From assembly GCA_051745835.1 (NCBI GenBank), contig JBNJEL010000082.1, forward strand, positions 1-8,556: a stretch of 8,556 nucleotides of DNA. Reading direction: 5' to 3'. Shown here in pieces: positions 5,706-8,556 of the stretch (its first letter is position 1; each line of letters begins with the position of its first letter). The notes below the pieces were generated by a model. That model did not search any database and had not been told where the DNA came from. It saw only the letters and a list, made by a program, of their open reading frames with translations. Source of the stretch: JBNJEL01 sp051745835. GTDB taxonomy: Bacteria; Bacillota; Halanaerobiia; Halobacteroidales; Acetohalobiaceae. Both the position numbers and the translations under genes were made by a program.

Positions 5706-7403
5706 CTATTCTACCGCTATTAAATAATAGTAAACCGTCTGTCCTCCCTCATTAAATTCCCACTCTATATCTTCAATATTAGCTGCTAATCTCTCTTCTA
5801 ACTGTTTAACTTCTGCCGCGGTAACTTCTGCTCCGTAATAAATACTTACTAAATAATCATCCTCAGTAACTAACTTCCTCACTAATTCTTCTACTACCGC
5901 TAATCTATCCTTACCTGTAACTTCAATCTCACCTTCAATCAATCCTAATAGGTCATCTTCATCAATAGTCAATCCATCCACTTTAGAATCACAGACAGCA
6001 TAAGTTACTGCTCCGCTTTTAACCTCATTACTCTCCTCGGTCATTAATTCTACAACTCTACTTAACTCACCAGTCGGAGTAAACATCATCATTGCCGTTA
6101 GTCCCTCAGGAACAGAAGTAGTCTCCACCACAGCTATCTCTTTATCGGTCAGTTTCTGTACCTGCTGAGCAGTAGAAATAATATTTGGATTATTAGGTAG
6201 AATGATCAACTGCTGTGCTTTTGCTTCTTCCACCGCAGTTAATAGATCCTGGATACTCGGATTCATCGACTGTCCGCCAGTAACTACTCGATCGACTCCT
6301 AAACTACGAAATGAATCCCTAAGTCCTGCACCATTAGCAACAGCAATTACACCTAAGCGTTCATCTAATGCAGACGATCTTTCATTATTCTCCTGCTCTT
6401 GGGAATTCTGCTTTTGCTGTAATGCCAGATTATCAATCTTAATATCAGCTAAAGTACCTACCGCTAACGCTTCTTCGATAACTAAACCAGGATGATTAGT
6501 ATGTAGATGAACCTTAATATAATCTTCTCCCTCAATTACTAGTAGTGAATCACCCTGCTCATCAAGTTCTGCTTGTAACTTTTCGAGGCTAGTTTGGGGC
6601 TGATAGACCTTAAATTCAGTACAGTAGTGATCCTCCAAATTATGTTGGTCAAAAGTGGAGGTAAAGTTAACTTCTTTAACCTGATTATTACCCTCCGACT
6701 CGATATAATCAACAGTTCTCGATTTCTCATTATCTACTGAATCATCCGTATCTGCTAAGTAGTGATAAAGTCCCCTTAAAAAGACTTCATAACCTCTCCC
6801 CCCGGCATCTACTACCCCTGCTTCTTGGAGAGGAGTTAAGTATTCAGGAGTCTCTTCTACCGTCGTTGCCGCCTGCTTAACTACAATAGCCAAAAAATCA
6901 GTTATCTCTAACTCTTCATCGGCTACTGATTTTGCTACTGACCCCACCTCTTTAGCTACAGTCAAAATAGTTCCTTCAATCGGCTTCATTACACCTTGAT
7001 AGGCTACTTCGACTGCTCGCTCTAAACCTTGCGCTAACTCACTAACTCCAATCTGCTGCTGACTATTAACTCCTTCTGCAAAACCGCGCAACAGTTGAGA
7101 AAAGATAACACCAGAGTTACCACGCGCTCCTAATAAAGCACCATTAGCAAACTCTGCTGTCAACTCAGAGATGGACTCCACTTCTTGGTCTTCAATCGCT
7201 TCCCGAGCCTGCGAGAGAGTTAGATACATATTAGTTCCCGTATCTCCATCAGGCACCGGAAATACATTTAATTGATTAATCTCCTCTTTAAACTCTGCAA
7301 AGTAATTACTACTATGGATCAATGCTGCTTTAAATGTAACTAAATCTAACTTATTTAATTGTTGTTTAGATTGCTTCGCTGGTCGATTATTATCCAGCTG
7401 CAC
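5706..7403 (-). CDS. fakA: Fatty acid kinase ATP-binding subunit FakA (YloV, DAK2/DhaL domain)
   Basis: FakA phosphorylates FakB-bound fatty acids. Seen: 565 residues in three parts. The N-terminal DhaL-like kinase domain (~20-215) carries NVFPVPDGDTGTNM (46-59), whose aspartates bind Mg-ATP, and GARGNSGVIFSQLLRG (92-107). A middle domain holds C261 (YCTEF) and H299/H301 (VHLHTN), the positions equivalent to the zinc ligands reported for S. aureus FakA. The C-terminal DegV-like domain (~349-565) begins GVIAVANGAGL. A Gln/Glu/Asn-rich linker (~328-345) separates the last two. Start: GTG at 7403-7401 with AAGGAG (7418-7413) nine bases upstream, inside asp23; no other in-frame start precedes the kinase domain. 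The gene overlaps asp23 by 14 bases, suggesting translational coupling. The pair asp23-fakA matches yloU-yloV of B. subtilis. Confidence 0.95.
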   Translation of the reverse strand: MQLDNNRPAKQSKQQLNKLDLVTFKAALIHSSNYFAEFKEEINQLNVFPVPDGDTGTNMYLTLSQAREAIEDQEVESISELTAEFANGALLGARGNSGVIFSQLLRGFAEGVNSQQQIGVSELAQGLERAVEVAYQGVMKPIEGTILTVAKEVGSVAKSVADEELEITDFLAIVVKQAATTVEETPEYLTPLQEAGVVDAGGRGYEVFLRGLYHYLADTDDSVDNEKSRTVDYIESEGNNQVKEVNFTSTFDQHNLEDHYCTEFKVYQPQTSLEKLQAELDEQGDSLLVIEGEDYIKVHLHTNHPGLVIEEALAVGTLADIKIDNLALQQKQNSQEQENNERSSALDERLGVIAVANGAGLRDSFRSLGVDRVVTGGQSMNPSIQDLLTAVEEAKAQQLIILPNNPNIISTAQQVQKLTDKEIAVVETTSVPEGLTAMMMFTPTGELSRVVELMTEESNEVKSGAVTYAVCDSKVDGLTIDEDDLLGLIEGEIEVTGKDRLAVVEELVRKLVTEDDYLVSIYYGAEVTAAEVKQLEERLAANIEDIEWEFNEGGQTVYYYLIAVE

Positions 7404-7752
7404 CGACCCTCACTCCTTGCACATTAATATCAATCTCTCTTACTTCAATTCCTGCCAATTCTTCTAATGTATACCGTACTTTATTAATAATATTATTCGA
7501 CACCTCAGAGATATTGGTACCATACTTCACAATAATATATAATTCTACACTTACTTGCCCCTCCTCAATTACTACCTCTACACCTTTACGCAGATTATCT
7601 CGTCCTAGAAGTTCATCAATCCCATCCTTCATCCGCTGTGAAGCCATTCCCACCAAACCATAACACTCAATCGCTGCCATACCAGCAATAATCGAAACTA
7701 CCTCTTTAGAAATAGTTATCGTCCCTAGCTCATTTTTAAATTCCTGCTGCAT
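7390..7752 (-). CDS. Asp23/Gls24 family protein (YloU-like)
   Basis: Asp23/Gls24 (DUF322) proteins are small, often membrane-associated proteins linked to envelope homeostasis. Their biochemical role is unclear. Seen: 120 residues with the family core: LGTITISKEVVSIIAGMAAIECYGLVGM near the N-terminus, then VEVVIEEGQVSVELYIIVKYGTNI, and the C-terminal IEVREIDINVQGVRV. No transmembrane helix. Start: ATG 7752-7750, with an adjacent TTG at 7755. GGGAGG (7767-7762) serves either (9 or 6 bases away) and lies within the last codons of the preceding DUF1858 gene, whose stop is four bases upstream. It is paired with fakA and divergent from rpmB, as in B. subtilis yloU. The conserved pairing suggests a role connected to membrane lipid supply, but that is inference. 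Confidence 0.92.
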   Translation of the reverse strand: MQQEFKNELGTITISKEVVSIIAGMAAIECYGLVGMASQRMKDGIDELLGRDNLRKGVEVVIEEGQVSVELYIIVKYGTNISEVSNNIINKVRYTLEELAGIEVREIDINVQGVRVGAAG

Positions 7753-7756
7753 CAAT

Positions 7757-7960
7757 TTACGCCTCCCTCTCTACTAATTTATTTAAGTCAGCTACTAAAA
7801 ATTCAAGATTTAAGTCATTACTTCGCGCTACATCTTTAATCTGAGCCGATTTTAATCGCAAACAGCTACTACACTTCATCCCATAATCAGCAAAAATATC
7901 CCTTGCTGTAGGATATTCTGTCAATAGGTCTAAAATATAAGTGTTTTTAGTAACCTCCAT
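7757..7960 (-). CDS. DUF1858 domain protein with CxxC redox-type motif
   Basis: Seen: 67 residues, the length of a single DUF1858 domain. It has the family pattern: an N-terminal VTKNTYILDLLTEYP helix, then ARDIFADYGMKCSSC with C30 and C33 as CxxC, then a C-terminal helical part (DVARSNDLNLEFLVADLNKL). No signal peptide. Known: related domains include the 'hybrid-cluster-protein-associated redox disulfide domain', proposed to act in thiol or iron-sulfur chemistry, with no firm reaction known. The ATG at 7960 follows AGGAGGG (7973-7967) by six bases, an excellent ribosome binding site. It is the first gene of the minus-strand operon. Its 3' end contains the asp23 ribosome binding site, so the genes are likely co-translated. 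Its presence here is not part of the usual yloU-yloV arrangement of Bacilli. Confidence 0.85.
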   Translation of the reverse strand: MEVTKNTYILDLLTEYPTARDIFADYGMKCSSCLRLKSAQIKDVARSNDLNLEFLVADLNKLVEREA

Positions 7961-8043
7961 CTTATTCCCTCCTGCTTAACACTTATATTCAACAAATTCA
8001 ATTAATCTCCTGCTCTAATCTAAGAGATAAAAGATTTTAGGGC
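7961..8043. other. Divergent intergenic region between the DUF1858-asp23-fakA operon and rpmB
   Basis: This holds the ribosome binding site of the DUF1858 gene and AT-rich sequence. No clear promoter for the minus-strand operon can be named: TTGAAT (8001-7996) has only TAAGCA 17 bases on, and CTGACA (8050-8045) lacks a good -10. The CTGACA overlaps the rpmB -35 on the other strand, so the two promoters might compete. That is weakly supported. Confidence 0.3.
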
Positions 8044-8073
8044 TTGTCAGCAAACTACACTTTATGATAGAAT
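8044..8073 (+). promoter_or_regulatory. Sigma-A-type promoter of rpmB
   Basis: TTGTCA (8044-8049) and TAGAAT (8068-8073) each match the consensus at five of six positions with an 18-base spacer. They would give a 5' UTR of about 50 bases before rpmB. An imperfect inverted repeat (CAAACT 8051-8056 / AGTTTG 8083-8088) brackets the -10. Confidence 0.7.
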
Positions 8074-8132
8074 AATTAAGTAAGTTTGTCAATTCCAATC
8101 TAATATCCGCTAGCTTAGGGAGGTGTTTAAAG

Positions 8133-8363
8133 ATGGCCAAGCAATGTGAAATCTGTGGTAAAGGTTCTAATAAAGCAAATGCAGTAACTAGACGAGGTAA
8201 AGCTAAAAAAGAAGGTGGAGTAGGACGTAACGTTACACAGCGTGCTCAGCGTAGACAAAAGCCTAATCTACAAAAGGTTAAAGCAATTGTAGACGGCAGT
8301 CCACAACGAATTAATGTCTGCACTAAGTGCTTAAAAGCAGGTAAAGTAGAGCGAGCTTACTAA
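8133..8363 (+). CDS. rpmB: 50S ribosomal protein bL28, zinc-ligand form
   Basis: A small basic protein of the large ribosomal subunit. Seen: 76 residues with the family start MAKQCEICGKG, the central PNLQKVKAIVDG and the C-terminal CLKAGKVERAY. Two CxxC pairs (CEIC at 5-8 and CTKC at 63-66) are the zinc-binding type; zinc-independent L28 copies lack them. It is longer than the ~62-residue B. subtilis protein, mostly through a basic, glycine-containing segment (RRGKAKKEGGVGRNVTQRAQ) before PNLQ. I recall similar long forms in other deep-branching Clostridia. The ATG at 8133 follows GGGAGGTG by a few bases. It is the only plus-strand gene, is monocistronic with its own promoter and terminator, and is divergent from the asp23-fakA operon as in B. 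subtilis. Confidence 0.97.
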   Translation: MAKQCEICGKGSNKANAVTRRGKAKKEGGVGRNVTQRAQRRQKPNLQKVKAIVDGSPQRINVCTKCLKAGKVERAY

Positions 8364-8382
8364 ACTCTCTATTCTATATACA

Positions 8383-8423
8383 GAGGTCTAGGTGTCTTCA
8401 TCTAGGCCTCCACCTTTTATTTC
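8383..8423 (+). terminator. Intrinsic terminator of rpmB
   Basis: GAGGTCTAG (8383-8391) pairs with CTAGGCCTC (8402-8410), a 9-bp stem with one G-U pair and a 10-base loop. After four bases comes TTTTATTT. It lies 20 bases after the rpmB stop. Confidence 0.8.
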
Positions 8424-8440
8424 AAACCTATTTAAACCAA

Positions 8441-8470
8441 TAAAAATGACTCCCTAAAATCCAAGGAGCC
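8441..8470 (-). terminator. Intrinsic terminator of the minus-strand gene at the right edge
   Basis: On the minus strand GGCTCC (8470-8465) pairs with GGAGTC (8453-8448), with one G-U pair, and is followed by ATTTTTATT. It lies 26 bases after the stop of the partial gene and faces the rpmB terminator, separating the two convergent transcripts. Confidence 0.7.
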
Positions 8471-8496
8471 ATTAATTAATTCCTATTCAAACTAAT

Positions 8497-8556
8497 TTAA
8501 GCTTCAATCTCAGTAATTAAATTAGCCATCTCTAAAGCACTAACCGCTGCATCCCA
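8497..8556 (-). CDS. C-terminal end of an unidentified protein (5' part beyond window)
   Basis: Seen: 19 codons reading WDAAVSALEMANLITEIEA and ending in TAA (8499-8497), followed by a well-placed terminator, which supports a real gene end. The tail is an acidic amphipathic helix. It is too short to name a family with any safety, and I do not recognise it. It is convergent with rpmB. Confidence 0.6.
   Translation of the reverse strand, partial: WDAAVSALEMANLITEIEA

Noticed and set aside
6202..6495. Plus-strand open frame of 97 codons
   Set aside because: It lies fully antisense to fakA, whose protein is clearly conserved there. It has no ribosome binding site, and its serine- and cysteine-rich composition is typical of a shadow frame.
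6539..6730. Minus-strand open frame of 63 codons
   Set aside because: It is in another frame inside fakA, covering the well-conserved middle domain with the zinc-ligand cysteine. It has no supporting start signal.
1..8556. CRISPR, insertion sequence, phage, toxin-antitoxin or defence system
   Set aside because: No repeat arrays, transposase-like proteins or defence domains appear. Nearly all coding capacity is conserved housekeeping genes.

Overview
The window looks like a core chromosomal segment of a low-GC, diderm member of the Firmicutes, most likely a Halanaerobiales-type halophilic anaerobe. Three things point there: a Firmicutes-style gene order (rpmB divergent from an asp23/yloU-fakA/yloV operon that runs on to recG, then rsmD-coaD), strong purine-rich ribosome binding sites with GTG starts, and, at the left edge, a secreted protein that looks like an outer-membrane porin. 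The order is inferred from general features, not from a database match.

Layout, right to left because most genes are on the minus strand. At the far right is the last 19 codons of an unidentified minus-strand gene, whose terminator faces the terminator of the plus-strand ribosomal protein gene rpmB. rpmB has a good sigma-A-type promoter. Divergent from rpmB is a compact minus-strand operon: a small CxxC DUF1858 protein, an Asp23/YloU-family protein, FakA (YloV, the ATP-binding subunit of fatty acid kinase), a DegV-family protein (the FakB, fatty-acid-binding subunit) and RecG helicase. The first three are tightly packed: each ribosome binding site for asp23 and fakA lies inside the gene before it, and fakA overlaps asp23 by 14 bases. 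After about 175 bases with two small hairpins comes rsmD (16S rRNA G966 methylase), coaD (phosphopantetheine adenylyltransferase) and a coiled-coil protein with V-ATPase-subunit-H-like annotation in related genomes.

After about 400 non-coding bases comes the 5' part of the porin-like gene. That gap is the least ordinary part of the window. It holds a plausible promoter, a possible 14-codon leader ORF with a very strong ribosome binding site, and a GC-richer island able to fold into a closed helix with mutually exclusive inner pairings. I could not assign this island to a known riboswitch class.

The operon logic joins exogenous fatty acid activation (FakA plus FakB giving acyl-phosphate), a membrane-associated Asp23 protein and a CoA precursor enzyme (coaD) with RNA/DNA housekeeping (rsmD, recG, rpmB). 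I see no mobile element, CRISPR array, tRNA, rRNA or defence system. The most promising uncharacterised items are the porin leader RNA, the DUF1858 redox protein at the head of the fatty acid kinase operon, and the conserved coiled-coil protein downstream of coaD.
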